A stretch of DNA of 64,000 nucleotides from Hylemonella gracilis (GTDB taxonomy: Bacteria > Pseudomonadota > Gammaproteobacteria > Burkholderiales > Burkholderiaceae_C): positions 3,683,501-3,747,500 of the forward strand of contig NZ_CP031395.1 in assembly GCF_004328645.1 (NCBI RefSeq), given 5' to 3'. This document shows positions 47,440 to 56,490 of this stretch, one piece after another; positions within the stretch are counted from its first letter, which is position 1; each line of letters begins with the position of its first letter. The notes under the pieces were generated by a model. It was not told the DNA's origin. It saw nothing but the letters and a program-made list of their open reading frames with translations, and ran no database searches. The translations under genes and the position numbers were made by a program.

Positions 47440-48843
47440 TCAAAGACGCGGCATCCCGGGGGGCATGCCCTTCATGCCAGGCATTCCGCCCATGCGCTTC
47501 ATCATCTTCATGAGGCCCCCGCCCTTCATCTTCTTCATCATTTCCTGCATCTGCTCGAATTCCTTGAGCAGGCGGTTCACGTCCTGCACCTGGACCCCGG
47601 CGCCGATGGCGATGCGGCGCTTGCGGGTGGCCTTGATGAGCTCGGGTTTGCTGCGTTCCCGGGGCGTCATGCTGTGGATGATGCCCTGCTTGCGGCGCAT
47701 GTCCTTCTCGACCTTGGCCGTGTCCACCTGGCCGGCCTTGGCGGCGAGCTGACCGGGCAGCTTGTCCATCAGGCTCGCCAGGCCACCCATCTGGTTCATC
47801 TGCTGGATCTGGGCCAGAAAGTCATTCAGATCGAAACCGGCGCCGCTCTTGACCTTGGCCGCGAGTTTCTGCGCGGCCTCGATGTCCACGTTGGCCGTGA
47901 CCTGCTCGACCAGGGCTACGATGTCGCCCATGCCCAGCACGCGACCCGCGTGGCGCTCGGCGTCGAACACTTCAAGGCCGTCGATCTTCTCGCTCACGCC
48001 CGCGAACTTGATGGGCGCGCCCGTGACGGCGCGCACCGACAGCGCCGCGCCGCCGCGCGAGTCACCGTCCATCTTGGTCAGCACGATGCCGGTCAGTGGC
48101 AGGGCTTCCCTGAAGGCCTTGGCGGTGTTCACCGCGTCCTGGCCCTGCATGGCGTCCACGACGAACAGTGTCTCCACCGGGTCGAGGATGGCGTGCAGCT
48201 CCTGGATCTCCTTCATCAAGGCTTCGTCGATGGCCAGACGGCCCGCCGTGTCCACCAGCAGCACGTCGAAATAATGCTTCTTCGCGTAGTCCAGGGCGGC
48301 GCGCGCGATGTCGGCCGGCTTCTGGTCGGGCATGCTCGGAAACCATTCGGCCCCGGCCTGGGCCGTGACCGTCTTGAGCTGCTCGATGGCGGCGGGACGG
48401 TACACGTCACCCGAGACGGTGAGCACCTTCTTCTTGCGCCGGGTGATCAGGTGGCGCGCCAGCTTGGCCGTGGTCGTGGTCTTGCCCGCGCCCTGCAGGC
48501 CGGCCATGAGGATGACGGCGGGCGGCTGGGCGGCGAGGTTGATGTCGGCCGGGCCTTTGAGGACGCCGGACGCATCCACCTCCCCCATGGTGGCCGCGAG
48601 TTCGCGGTTGACCACGCCGACCAGGGCCTGGCCCGGCGTGAGCGAACCCACGACGGCCTGGCCCAGGGCCTTGTCTTTGACGCGGGCGATGAAGTCGCGC
48701 ACCACGGGCAGGGCCACGTCGGCCTCCAGCAGGGCCATGCGCACTTCGCGCAGCATGTCGGCCACGTTGCCCTCGGTGATGCGGGCTTGGCCGCGCATTT
48801 CCTTGACGATGCGCGAGAGTTTGTCGGTAAGGGCGTTGGCCAT
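47440..48843 (-). CDS. ffh: Signal recognition particle protein Ffh
   Basis: 467 aa. N domain 1-85, GTPase G domain with GLQGAGKTTTTAKLA (G1), DTAGRLAIDE (G3) and TKMDGDSRGG (G4), and a Met-rich M domain (IQQMNQMGGLASLMDKL; GGLMKMMKRMGGMPGMKGMPPG) that binds 4.5S RNA and signal sequences. It targets inner-membrane proteins to the translocon. It is divergent from the cytochrome c assembly gene, a common arrangement. Confidence 0.98.
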   Translation of the reverse strand: MANALTDKLSRIVKEMRGQARITEGNVADMLREVRMALLEADVALPVVRDFIARVKDKALGQAVVGSLTPGQALVGVVNRELAATMGEVDASGVLKGPADINLAAQPPAVILMAGLQGAGKTTTTAKLARHLITRRKKKVLTVSGDVYRPAAIEQLKTVTAQAGAEWFPSMPDQKPADIARAALDYAKKHYFDVLLVDTAGRLAIDEALMKEIQELHAILDPVETLFVVDAMQGQDAVNTAKAFREALPLTGIVLTKMDGDSRGGAALSVRAVTGAPIKFAGVSEKIDGLEVFDAERHAGRVLGMGDIVALVEQVTANVDIEAAQKLAAKVKSGAGFDLNDFLAQIQQMNQMGGLASLMDKLPGQLAAKAGQVDTAKVEKDMRRKQGIIHSMTPRERSKPELIKATRKRRIAIGAGVQVQDVNRLLKEFEQMQEMMKKMKGGGLMKMMKRMGGMPGMKGMPPGMPRL

Positions 48844-48913
48844 GAATGAAAACCACTCTCTATACTTAGGTCCGTGATTTTATCGAGCGGTCCCTATCCC
48901 CATACCTGACGCC

Positions 48914-49723
48914 ATGCCTTTCGCGATTCCCTTCCATGCGCTGCTGCCAGGCCTGGTGTGTGCGCTGGCCTACGCGTTGTCGGCGCTGACCCCCGGCCGA
49001 GGCGCCCGCGCGGCGCTCGGTCTGGCCTGGCTGATGCACGCCCTGCTGCTCGGCGTGGGCCTGGGCCTGTGGCACGACGAGCCCCATTTCGGCTTCGCGC
49101 CCGCGCTGTCGGTCACGGTCTGGCTGGTGGTGGCCGTCTACGCCGTCGAGGCCCGCTACTACCCGGCCCTGCAGGCGCGACGCGCGCTGCCCGCGCCGCT
49201 GGCCACGCTGAGCCTGCTGGCGGTGCTGGTGAGCCTGTTCTTCCCAGGACAGGTCGTCACGCACCATGGCGCCCTGCTGCTCCCACTGCACTGGGCGCTG
49301 GGCATCGCCTCCTACGGCCTGTTCGCCGTGGCCGTGGCGCACGCCCTGCTGATGCTGCGCGCGGAGACGCGCATCCGCCATGCCAGCGAATCCGACAGTG
49401 GCCTGCCCCTGCTGACCCTGGAACGCTTGACTTTCCGCTTCGTGACCGCGGGTTTCGCCCTGCTGACGGCCACGCTGGCCGCTGGTCTGCTGTTTGACGA
49501 GCACCTGTACGGCACGCCCTGGAAGTGGAACCACAAGATGGTGTTTTCCGTGCTGTCCTGGGTCGTCTTCGCGGTGCTGCTGTACGGACGCTGGCGACTG
49601 GGTTGGCGCGGCTGGCGCGCGGCCCGTTGGCTCTTCACCGGCACGGGCCTGCTGCTGCTGGCCTATGTGGGCTCGCGCTTCGTGCTGGAAATCGTTTTGC
49701 ACCGCGGCCCGCTGACATCATGA
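48914..49723 (+). CDS. CcsA/YpjD-like cytochrome c assembly family membrane protein
   Basis: 269 aa with about eight membrane helices. The CcmC/CcsA-type C-terminal region contains LHWALGIASYGLFAVAV and the Trp-rich GTPWKWNHKMVFSVLSW. Homologues encoded beside ffh are usually named YpjD; a role in haem delivery is assumed for the family but not shown for this type. Its stop overlaps the next ATG (ATGA). Confidence 0.88.
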   Translation: MPFAIPFHALLPGLVCALAYALSALTPGRGARAALGLAWLMHALLLGVGLGLWHDEPHFGFAPALSVTVWLVVAVYAVEARYYPALQARRALPAPLATLSLLAVLVSLFFPGQVVTHHGALLLPLHWALGIASYGLFAVAVAHALLMLRAETRIRHASESDSGLPLLTLERLTFRFVTAGFALLTATLAAGLLFDEHLYGTPWKWNHKMVFSVLSWVVFAVLLYGRWRLGWRGWRAARWLFTGTGLLLLAYVGSRFVLEIVLHRGPLTS

Positions 49724-49971
49724 AATTCCTGCTCTTCCTGCTCGTCATGCTGCTGGCGGTCTGGCTCTGGCGCTCAGGCCGGACGGCGGAGCCGCCCGCG
49801 AGACGACCCGCTGGCCCAACGCGCCCCACCCCACGCAAAACCGTGCCACAAGACATGGTACGTTGCGCGCATTGCGGCCTGCACCTGCCGCTGAGCGAGG
49901 CCGTGGTCAGTACCGGCGCGCATTACTGCAGTACCGAGCACCGACGGCTGGCCGAACCCGGGACGTATTGA
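49720..49971 (+). CDS. PP0621-family small protein
   Basis: 83 aa from the ATG of MKFLLFLLVMLLAVW. One N-terminal membrane helix, a basic Pro-rich linker, and a C-terminal zinc-finger-like motif (VRCAHCGLHLP then HYCSTEHRRL). The same small gene follows a ypjD-like gene in many betaproteobacteria and pseudomonads. Function unknown. It overlaps the upstream stop and is followed 2 bp later by ampD. Confidence 0.85.
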   Translation: MKFLLFLLVMLLAVWLWRSGRTAEPPARRPAGPTRPTPRKTVPQDMVRCAHCGLHLPLSEAVVSTGAHYCSTEHRRLAEPGTY

Positions 49972-49973
49972 GC

Positions 49974-50600
49974 ATGGTCACGGCGCTGTCCGGTGACGGG
50001 GTGCTCTGGGATGGCGGCTGGTATCGCCACGCTCGGCGGCTCGATTCCCCGAACTTCGGCCCACGTCCCGCCACGGGGCATGCCCTGGGGGATGCAAGCA
50101 CCGCCCCGGAGATCGATCTCATCGTGCTGCATTCGATCAGCCTGCCGCCGGGTCAGTACGGTGGTGACGCCGTGCAGCGCCTCTTCACCAACACCTTGGA
50201 CTGGAATGCCCACCCCTATTTCAAGTCCATCGAGGGCTTGCAGGTATCCGCGCACTTCTATGTGCGACGCGACGGCGCGCTCTGGCAGTTCGTGAGCTGC
50301 GATGACCGTGCCTGGCATGCGGGCGTCTCGCACTACTGCGGGCGCGACAACTGCAATGACTTCTCCATCGGCATCGAGCTTGAGGGTCTGGAAGGCGATG
50401 CCTTCGAAGCGGCGCAGTACGAAACGCTGAGCAGTCTTTGCGCGGCACTGGCCCAGCACTACCCGGTGCGGCAGATTGCCGGCCACGAGCACATCGCGCC
50501 AGGCCGCAAGGCCGACCCCGGACCGGGCTTTCAGTGGCCGCGACTGCAAAGCAGTCTGGGCTGGCCCGCTCAGTACTTTCCCGAAGTCAGCGCAAGCTGA
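49974..50600 (+). CDS. ampD: 1,6-anhydro-N-acetylmuramyl-L-alanine amidase AmpD
   Basis: 208 aa from the ATG of MVTALSGDGVLWDGG. Amidase_2 fold with zinc ligands in LIVLHSISLP (His), AGHEHIAPGRKADPGPGF (His and Asp). SAHFYVRRDGALWQFV and NDFSIGIELEG are conserved. It releases the stem peptide from anhydro-muropeptides during wall recycling in the cytosol. Three short genes ypjD-like/PP0621/ampD form a tight operon. Confidence 0.95.
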   Translation: MVTALSGDGVLWDGGWYRHARRLDSPNFGPRPATGHALGDASTAPEIDLIVLHSISLPPGQYGGDAVQRLFTNTLDWNAHPYFKSIEGLQVSAHFYVRRDGALWQFVSCDDRAWHAGVSHYCGRDNCNDFSIGIELEGLEGDAFEAAQYETLSSLCAALAQHYPVRQIAGHEHIAPGRKADPGPGFQWPRLQSSLGWPAQYFPEVSAS

Positions 50601-51013
50601 CTTGCACGCTCGATCACGGACATGCGCGCCAGGTGGGCGTGCAGCCGTTCGGTGCCGGCGATCACCCCACGCAAACAAGCGCCCTCCCGGCCCGTTTTCA
50701 TGCCTCGACCGCACGCCATCTGGATGCGCGCGCGCGTATCCAGATGCGACAAGGGTTGCGCACCTTCATGACCGGACCAAGAACGACGATGCACGACATG
50801 CATGCACGTCGTGACAAGCGCCATGCGTCGGTCGCGCGAGCCCACACCAAGTAACTTTTGCACACTGGCGTGACCTTCTTCACGCGCATTCGCTCGAATG
50901 CACCGCTACACTACGGGTAGTGGATTGCCTTCGCTGCACACCCTACCTATAGCGTTTCCAGCCTCAAGAACATTTCGCGCCACGACCACAGATTTGCCAG
51001 ACACGAGGAAAAG
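50601..51013. promoter_or_regulatory. nrdA: nrdA upstream region with two long palindromes and paired NrdR-like boxes
   Basis: A 28-bp loop-free palindrome with one mismatched pair lies at 50717-50744 (left arm CATCTGGATGCGCG), and a 22-bp one with one mismatch at 50792-50813 (left arm CACGACATGCA). Closer to the gene, CACTACGGGTAGTG (50909-50922) and CCCTACCTATAGCG (50941-50954) look like a pair of NrdR boxes, centred 32 bp apart, three helical turns, as is usual for this repressor. No gene is convincing here. Confidence 0.65.
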
Positions 51014-53965
51014 ATGCAAACCGGCCTGAACACTCCCCCCTCCTCCCATCCCCTGATGTCCGCGACGCTGCCCCAAGGCACCGGCACAGCCCTGGGCGCC
51101 ACGAGCGCGCTCGCGCATTACCAGATCATCCGCCGCAACGGCGCCGTCGTGCCTTTCGAGCCCAGCAAGATCGCCGTGGCCCTGATGAAGGCCTTCCTGG
51201 CCGTGCACGGCGCGCAGGGCGCGGCTTCGGCCAGCGTGCGCGAAACCGTGGATGAACTGACCCAGGCCGTGGTGCGCGCGCTGACGCGCTCGCGCCCAGG
51301 CGGCGGCACCTTCCATATTGAAGACGTGCAAGACCAGGTGGAACTGGGCCTGATGCGCGGCGGCCACCATGAAGTGGCCCGCGCCTACGTGCTCTACCGC
51401 GCCAAGCGCGCGGAGGAACGCGCCCAGCACGCCGCCCAGGCCGCGCCGCAGACACCGGTGCTGCATGTCACCGACAACGGCCAGCGCCTGGCTCTGGACC
51501 TGGGCCGCCTGCGGCGCCTGATCGAAAGCGCTTGCGCCAATCTGTCGACCGACGTGAAGGCCGAGCCCATCGTGGCCGAAACCCTGCGCAACCTCTACGA
51601 CGGCGTGCCGCTCGAAGAGGTGTACAAGGCGGCCATCCTGGCCGCCCGCACCCTGATCGAGAAAGACCCGGATTACACCTACGCCACGGCCCGCCTGCTG
51701 TTCCACACCATCGCCAAGGAGGTGCTGGGCCGGGACGTGCAACCCACCGAGATGAAGCAGGCCTACGCCGACTACTTCCCGGGCTTCATCAAGAAGGGCG
51801 TGGACGCCGAACTGCTCAACCCCGAGCTGCTGCAGTATGACCTGAAGCGCCTGGGCGCGGCCCTCAAGGCCGAACGTGACCATCAATTCGACTACCTGGG
51901 CCTGCAAACCCTGTACGACCGCTACTTCCTGCACGTCAAGAAGACGCGCATCGAGCTGCCGCAAGCCTTCTTCATGCGCGTGGCCATGGGTTTGGCGCTG
52001 AATGAAATCGACCGCGAAGCCCGCGCCATCGAGTTCTACGAAGTGCTGTCGTCCTTCGACTTCATGTCGTCCACGCCCACGCTGTTCAACAGCGGCACGC
52101 TGCGCAGCCAACTGTCGAGCTGCTACCTGACCACAGTGCCCGATGACCTGGACGGCATCTACGAATCCATCAAGGAAAACGCCCTGCTGTCCAAGTTCGC
52201 GGGCGGCCTGGGCAATGACTGGACGCGCGTGCGCGCGCTGGGCAGCCACATCAAGGGCACGAACGGCGAATCCCAGGGCGTGGTGCCCTTCCTCAAGGTG
52301 GTGAACGACACCGCCGTGGCCGTGAACCAGGGTGGCAAGCGCAAGGGTGCGGTCTGCACCTACCTGGAAACCTGGCACTTGGACATCGAGGAATTCCTGG
52401 AGCTGCGCAAGAACACCGGCGACGACCGCCGTCGCACCCACGACATGAACACGGCCAACTGGATTCCCGACCTGTTCATGCGCCGCGTGATGGAAAAAGG
52501 CGAATGGACCCTGTTCTCGCCTTCCGACGCACCCGACCTGCACGACCTGTTCGGGGCGGCCTTCGAAAAGGCTTACGTGGCCTACGAGGCCAAGGCCAAG
52601 CGCGGCGAACTCAAGCCCAGCAAGACCGTGCCTGCCACGGATCTGTGGCGCAAGATGCTCTCGATGCTGTTCGAAACCGGCCACCCCTGGATCACCTTCA
52701 AGGACGCCTGCAATGTGCGTTCGCCTCAGCAGCACGCGGGCGTGGTCCACTCGTCCAACCTCTGCACCGAAATCACGCTCAACACCAGCGACACCGAAAC
52801 CGCCGTCTGCAACCTGGGCTCAGTCAACCTCAAGCAGCACATCACGGACGGCAAGCTCGACCACGAAAAGCTGAAGAAGACCATCAGCACCGCCATGCGC
52901 ATGCTGGACAACGTGATCGACATCAACTATTACGCCGTCAAGAAGGCACGCGACAGCAACCTGCGCCACCGTCCTGTTGGTCTGGGCTTGATGGCCTTCC
53001 AGGACGCGCTCTATGAAATGCGCATCCCCTACGCCAGCGACGCGGCAGTGCAGTTCGCCGACCAGTCCATGGAGGCCATCTGCTACTACGCCTACTGGGC
53101 CTCGACCGAGCTGGCGCGCGAGCGCGGTGTGTATTCCAGCTACCAGGGCTCGCTCTGGAGCAAGGGCATCCTGCCGCTGGACACGCTCGAACTGCTGAAC
53201 CGGGAACGTGGCGGCTACGTGGAAGTGGACCGCAGTGCCACCCTGGACTGGGACCTGCTGCGCAAGAAGATCGCTGCCGACGGCATGCGCAACAGCAATT
53301 GCGTGGCCATCGCCCCGACCGCGACGATTTCCAACATCATCGGCGTGGACGCCTCCATCGAACCCTGCTTCGGCAATCTCTCGGTCAAATCCAACCTGTC
53401 GGGTGAGTTCACCATCATCAACGGCTACCTGGTGAAGGACCTGAAGCGCCTGGGCCTGTGGGACGAGGTGATGGTGATGGACCTGAAACACTTCGACGGT
53501 TCCCTGCTGCCCATCGACCGCGTGCCCCAGGACATCAAGGCGCTGTACGCGACAGCTTTCGAGGTCGAGCCGAGCTGGCTGGTGGAAGCCGCCGCGCGCC
53601 GCCAGAAGTGGATCGACCAGGCCCAGTCGCTCAACATCTACATGGCGGGTGCCTCGGGCAAGAAGCTGGACGATACCTACAAGCTGGCCTGGACGCGCGG
53701 CCTGAAGACCACCTACTACCTGCGCACCACCAGCGCGACGCAGGCAGAGAAGTCCACCGTGGCCGCAGGTCGCCTGAATGCCGTGTCCTCGGGTTCCTCC
53801 GAGGCGGGCTCCTCCGCCGCACCGCTTGCTTCGACGGTGCCCGCCGCGAAGAAGGTGAGCGCGCTCGAAGCGGCCGCCGCCGCCGCGCAGTCGCAGATGG
53901 CCGTCGCTGCCACCGACATCAAGTTCTGCGCGATCGATGACCCGGGCTGCGAAGCCTGCCAGTGA
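51014..53965 (+). CDS. nrdA: Ribonucleoside-diphosphate reductase alpha subunit NrdA (class Ia)
   Basis: 983 aa. An ATP-cone lies near the start (IIRRNGAVVPFEPSKIAVAL), followed by the radical barrel: STPTLFNSGTLRSQLSSCYL (redox Cys), NLCTEITLNTS (catalytic Cys/Glu), and a TATISNIIGVDASIEPCF segment. The C-terminal tail ends CEACQ, the Cys pair that relays electrons from thioredoxin. A 50-residue low-complexity Ala/Ser linker precedes that tail. It makes deoxynucleotides with NrdB. Upstream NrdR-like boxes suggest dATP-linked repression. Confidence 0.97.
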   Translation: MQTGLNTPPSSHPLMSATLPQGTGTALGATSALAHYQIIRRNGAVVPFEPSKIAVALMKAFLAVHGAQGAASASVRETVDELTQAVVRALTRSRPGGGTFHIEDVQDQVELGLMRGGHHEVARAYVLYRAKRAEERAQHAAQAAPQTPVLHVTDNGQRLALDLGRLRRLIESACANLSTDVKAEPIVAETLRNLYDGVPLEEVYKAAILAARTLIEKDPDYTYATARLLFHTIAKEVLGRDVQPTEMKQAYADYFPGFIKKGVDAELLNPELLQYDLKRLGAALKAERDHQFDYLGLQTLYDRYFLHVKKTRIELPQAFFMRVAMGLALNEIDREARAIEFYEVLSSFDFMSSTPTLFNSGTLRSQLSSCYLTTVPDDLDGIYESIKENALLSKFAGGLGNDWTRVRALGSHIKGTNGESQGVVPFLKVVNDTAVAVNQGGKRKGAVCTYLETWHLDIEEFLELRKNTGDDRRRTHDMNTANWIPDLFMRRVMEKGEWTLFSPSDAPDLHDLFGAAFEKAYVAYEAKAKRGELKPSKTVPATDLWRKMLSMLFETGHPWITFKDACNVRSPQQHAGVVHSSNLCTEITLNTSDTETAVCNLGSVNLKQHITDGKLDHEKLKKTISTAMRMLDNVIDINYYAVKKARDSNLRHRPVGLGLMAFQDALYEMRIPYASDAAVQFADQSMEAICYYAYWASTELARERGVYSSYQGSLWSKGILPLDTLELLNRERGGYVEVDRSATLDWDLLRKKIAADGMRNSNCVAIAPTATISNIIGVDASIEPCFGNLSVKSNLSGEFTIINGYLVKDLKRLGLWDEVMVMDLKHFDGSLLPIDRVPQDIKALYATAFEVEPSWLVEAAARRQKWIDQAQSLNIYMAGASGKKLDDTYKLAWTRGLKTTYYLRTTSATQAEKSTVAAGRLNAVSSGSSEAGSSAAPLASTVPAAKKVSALEAAAAAAQSQMAVAATDIKFCAIDDPGCEACQ

Positions 53966-54160
53966 AAGGAAGACGTGGTGCGCGACCTCTGTCGTGCACG
54001 ACGCATGCACTTGAGTGCGCGGTCACCCTCGCCACTCACGCGAGGGGTGCGATGCGTAGCGCGACGCGCGATGCAATAGAGCAACAAAACGAGCGGCGGT
54101 GTGAATGAACACTTTGCAATTCAGATCGCTGCTCACATAATTCAGGAATTGGATCTCTCT

Positions 54161-55357
54161 ATGTTGTCCTGGGACGAAGAAGTCAAACCCACATCGCCAG
54201 CCCCCGCCGCTGGTGCGGCCCGTTTGTCTCCGTCGCCTGCTGCGACGCCGATGCAGCCAGTCCGGCAGGTCAGCGCGCATGTGCTCGGCGACACGGCGAT
54301 CGCCGCTCCTCAATCCGCCTCGCCCGCGCCCTCCGGTGCGCATCGCATCAAGGCGTCTGACAAGCGCATCATCAATGGCCAGACCGACGTCAACCAGTTG
54401 GTACCGTTCAAGTACAAGTGGGCCTGGGAAAAATACCTCGCCACCTGCGCCAACCACTGGATGCCGCAGGAAGTGAACATGAACCGCGACATCGCGCTCT
54501 GGAAGGACCCGAACGGTCTTTCGGAAGACGAGCGTCGCATCATCAAACGCAACCTGGGTTTCTTCGTCACGGCGGATTCGCTGGCGGCCAACAACATCGT
54601 GCTGGGCACCTACCGCCACATCACGGCGCCGGAATGCCGCCAATTCCTCCTGCGCCAGGCCTTCGAGGAAGCCATCCACACCCACGCCTACCAGTACATC
54701 GTGGAATCGCTGGGTCTGGACGAATCCGAGATTTTCAGCGCCTACCTGGAAGTCCAGTCCATCCGTGACAAGGACGAGTTCCTGCTCCCGTTCATCAACG
54801 CGATCATGGACCCCAACTTCCACACCGGCACACTGGAAACCGACCAGACGCTCCTCAAGAGTCTGATCGTCTTCGCCTGCCTGATGGAAGGTCTGTTCTT
54901 CTACGTCGGCTTCACCCAGATCCTGGCCCTGGGCCGCCAGAACAAGATGACGGGTGCCGCGGAGCAGTACCAGTACATCTTGCGCGACGAGTCCATGCAC
55001 TGCAACTTCGGCATTGACCTGATCAACCAGATCAAGCTGGAGAACCCGCAGCTCTGGACGCCTGAGTTCAAGACCGAGATCCGCAGCCTGTTCGAGAAGG
55101 CTGTCGAACTGGAATACCGCTACGCCGAAGACACCATGCCGCGCGGCGTGCTGGGCATGAACGCCTCCATGTTCAAGGGCTACCTGCGCTACATCGCCAA
55201 CCGGCGCGCCACCCAGATCGGCCTGGAACCGCTCTTCCCCAACGAGGAAAACCCCTTCCCCTGGATGAGCGAGATGATCGACCTGAAGAAAGAGCGCAAT
55301 TTCTTCGAGACCCGCGTCATCGAGTACCAGTCCGGCGGCGCACTGTCCTGGGACTGA
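54161..55357 (+). CDS. nrdB: Ribonucleoside-diphosphate reductase beta subunit NrdB (class Ia)
   Basis: 398 aa from the ATG of [15 protein letters not shown]; an ATG at 54101 adds 20 residues that look unrelated. Residues 15-60 are a Pro/Ala linker. The ferritin-like core carries the diiron ligands: [12 protein letters not shown], then [16 protein letters not shown] (Glu, His), and [15 protein letters not shown] (Glu, His). The radical Tyr is probably in the [11 protein letters not shown] region. The gap of 195 bp after nrdA contains short palindromes including GTCGTGCACGAC (53991-54002). Confidence 0.96.
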   Translation: MLSWDEEVKPTSPAPAAGAARLSPSPAATPMQPVRQVSAHVLGDTAIAAPQSASPAPSGAHRIKASDKRIINGQTDVNQLVPFKYKWAWEKYLATCANHWMPQEVNMNRDIALWKDPNGLSEDERRIIKRNLGFFVTADSLAANNIVLGTYRHITAPECRQFLLRQAFEEAIHTHAYQYIVESLGLDESEIFSAYLEVQSIRDKDEFLLPFINAIMDPNFHTGTLETDQTLLKSLIVFACLMEGLFFYVGFTQILALGRQNKMTGAAEQYQYILRDESMHCNFGIDLINQIKLENPQLWTPEFKTEIRSLFEKAVELEYRYAEDTMPRGVLGMNASMFKGYLRYIANRRATQIGLEPLFPNEENPFPWMSEMIDLKKERNFFETRVIEYQSGGALSWD

Positions 55358-55451
55358 GGCAACAGGCAAGCAAATCAATCTATGGCTTCACGAATCGCAT
55401 GGACTCCCGACCGCTCTCGACAGAAGAGCTGCGGGTGTCCGTGCCACCCCG

Positions 55452-55494
55452 TTCATGGCGCTGGGTTCCTTCCACAGGTTCCCAGCGCCATGAA
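55452..55494. repeat. Perfect 14-bp inverted repeat downstream of nrdB
   Basis: Arms TTCATGGCGCTGGG and CCCAGCGCCATGAA with a 15-nt loop. It lies about 95 bp after nrdB and 65 bp before the histone-like gene. There is no T-run, so it is not a standard rho-independent terminator. It could stabilise the nrdB mRNA end or bind a regulator. Confidence 0.85.
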
Positions 55495-55557
55495 TCGCTT
55501 CATGTACACCAACAAACGCATGAAGTGCTCTTTGTAACTTGATCAAGGAGAATCGAA

Positions 55558-55995
55558 ATGGCAACTGCAAAGAAAGCTCCGGCGAAAAAATCCGCCGCTA
55601 AGAAGGCCCCGGCTAAGAAGGCCGTCGCCAAGAAGGTCGTAGCGAAGAAGGCCCCGGCCAAGAAGGCTGCTGCCAAGAAGGCTCCGGCCAAGAAGGCCGC
55701 TGTGAAGAAGGTCGCCGCGAAGAAGGCTCCGGCCAAGAAGGTTGTGGCGAAGAAGGCTCCGGCCAAGAAGGCTGCTGCCAAGAAGGCCGCTGCCAAGAAG
55801 ACCGTGGCGAAGAAGGCTGCTGCCAAGAAGCCCGCCGCGAAAAAGCCTGCTGCCAAGAAGGCCGCCGCGAAAAAGGCCGCCGCCAAGCCTGCCGCTGCGC
55901 CTGCGAAGCCTGTTGCTGCGCCGGCGGCGCCCGTGGCTCAAACCACGTTGAACCCGCAGGCCGCATGGCCCTTCCCCACGGCCAGCCGTCCCTGA
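55558..55995 (+). CDS. Histone H1-like Lys/Ala-rich DNA-binding protein
   Basis: 145 aa, ribosome site AAGGAGA. After [16 protein letters not shown] almost the whole protein is built of AAKK, APAKK and VAKK repeats, ending in a Pro/Ala tail. Such tails bind DNA non-specifically and compact the nucleoid, as in Bordetella BpH1-type proteins. The repeat number is likely to vary between strains. It is followed by a strong terminator. Confidence 0.92.
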   Translation: MATAKKAPAKKSAAKKAPAKKAVAKKVVAKKAPAKKAAAKKAPAKKAAVKKVAAKKAPAKKVVAKKAPAKKAAAKKAAAKKTVAKKAAAKKPAAKKPAAKKAAAKKAAAKPAAAPAKPVAAPAAPVAQTTLNPQAAWPFPTASRP

Positions 55996-56012
55996 ACGAG
56001 GCCTGCCGTGTC

Positions 56013-56049
56013 AGCCTGTTGCCCGCAAGGGCGACAGGCTTTTTCTTTT
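56013..56049 (+). terminator. Rho-independent terminator of the histone-like gene
   Basis: Stem AGCCTGTTGCCC / GGGCGACAGGCT with one G-T pair and a GCAA loop, followed by TTTTTCTTTT. Confidence 0.92.
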
Positions 56050-56067
56050 CCTGGACGCTCCCGACGC

Positions 56068-56421
56068 ATGGACCGAAACCCGGCGCAGGCCCACCACGCT
56101 CCCGCCCCCTCCTTTCTGCATCCGCAGAAAGACGGCTCCGTGCTGGTGGACATCCGCGTCATGCCGAACGCGTCCACTACACAGATCCAGGGCTTGTTTG
56201 ACGGCGCTCTGGCGGTGCGATTGCACGCCCCGCCCGTGGACGGCAAAGCCAATGAAGCCCTGCGGATCTGGTTGGCGCGAACGTTGGGCATTCCCAAGTC
56301 GGGCGTGTCGCTGCTGCATGGCACCAGCGCGCGCCGCAAGCAGCTGCGCGTGGCGTCCCAGGTCGCGACAGAGGCGGACTGGGCGCAACTCAAGGTCCCA
56401 GGGCCGTCGTCTTCAAACTGA
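56068..56421 (+). CDS. DUF167 (YggU-like) protein
   Basis: 117 aa from the ATG of MDRNPAQAHHAPAPS, placed after the terminator above; an ATG at 56008 would start inside the terminator. The family core is SVLVDIRVMPNASTTQIQG followed by LHAPPVDGKANEAL and ARRKQLRV. The function of this small conserved family is not established. It faces the pfkB gene convergently. Confidence 0.9.
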   Translation: MDRNPAQAHHAPAPSFLHPQKDGSVLVDIRVMPNASTTQIQGLFDGALAVRLHAPPVDGKANEALRIWLARTLGIPKSGVSLLHGTSARRKQLRVASQVATEADWAQLKVPGPSSSN

Positions 56422-56490
56422 AGGCGCCCTCGGCACATTGCATGGGGCACGGACTCCTTGCGCCCCGTGTCGCGCGGGTTGCGCCGTGGG

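Noticed and set aside
50570..50863. 97-codon minus-strand frame between ampD and nrdA
   Set aside because: It runs across the palindromes, overlaps the end of ampD and matches no family; regulatory DNA explains the region better.
55570..55900. Regularly repeated DNA resembling a repeat array
   Set aside because: The period reflects AAKK/APAKK codons of the histone-like gene; there are no unique spacers, so it is not a CRISPR array.
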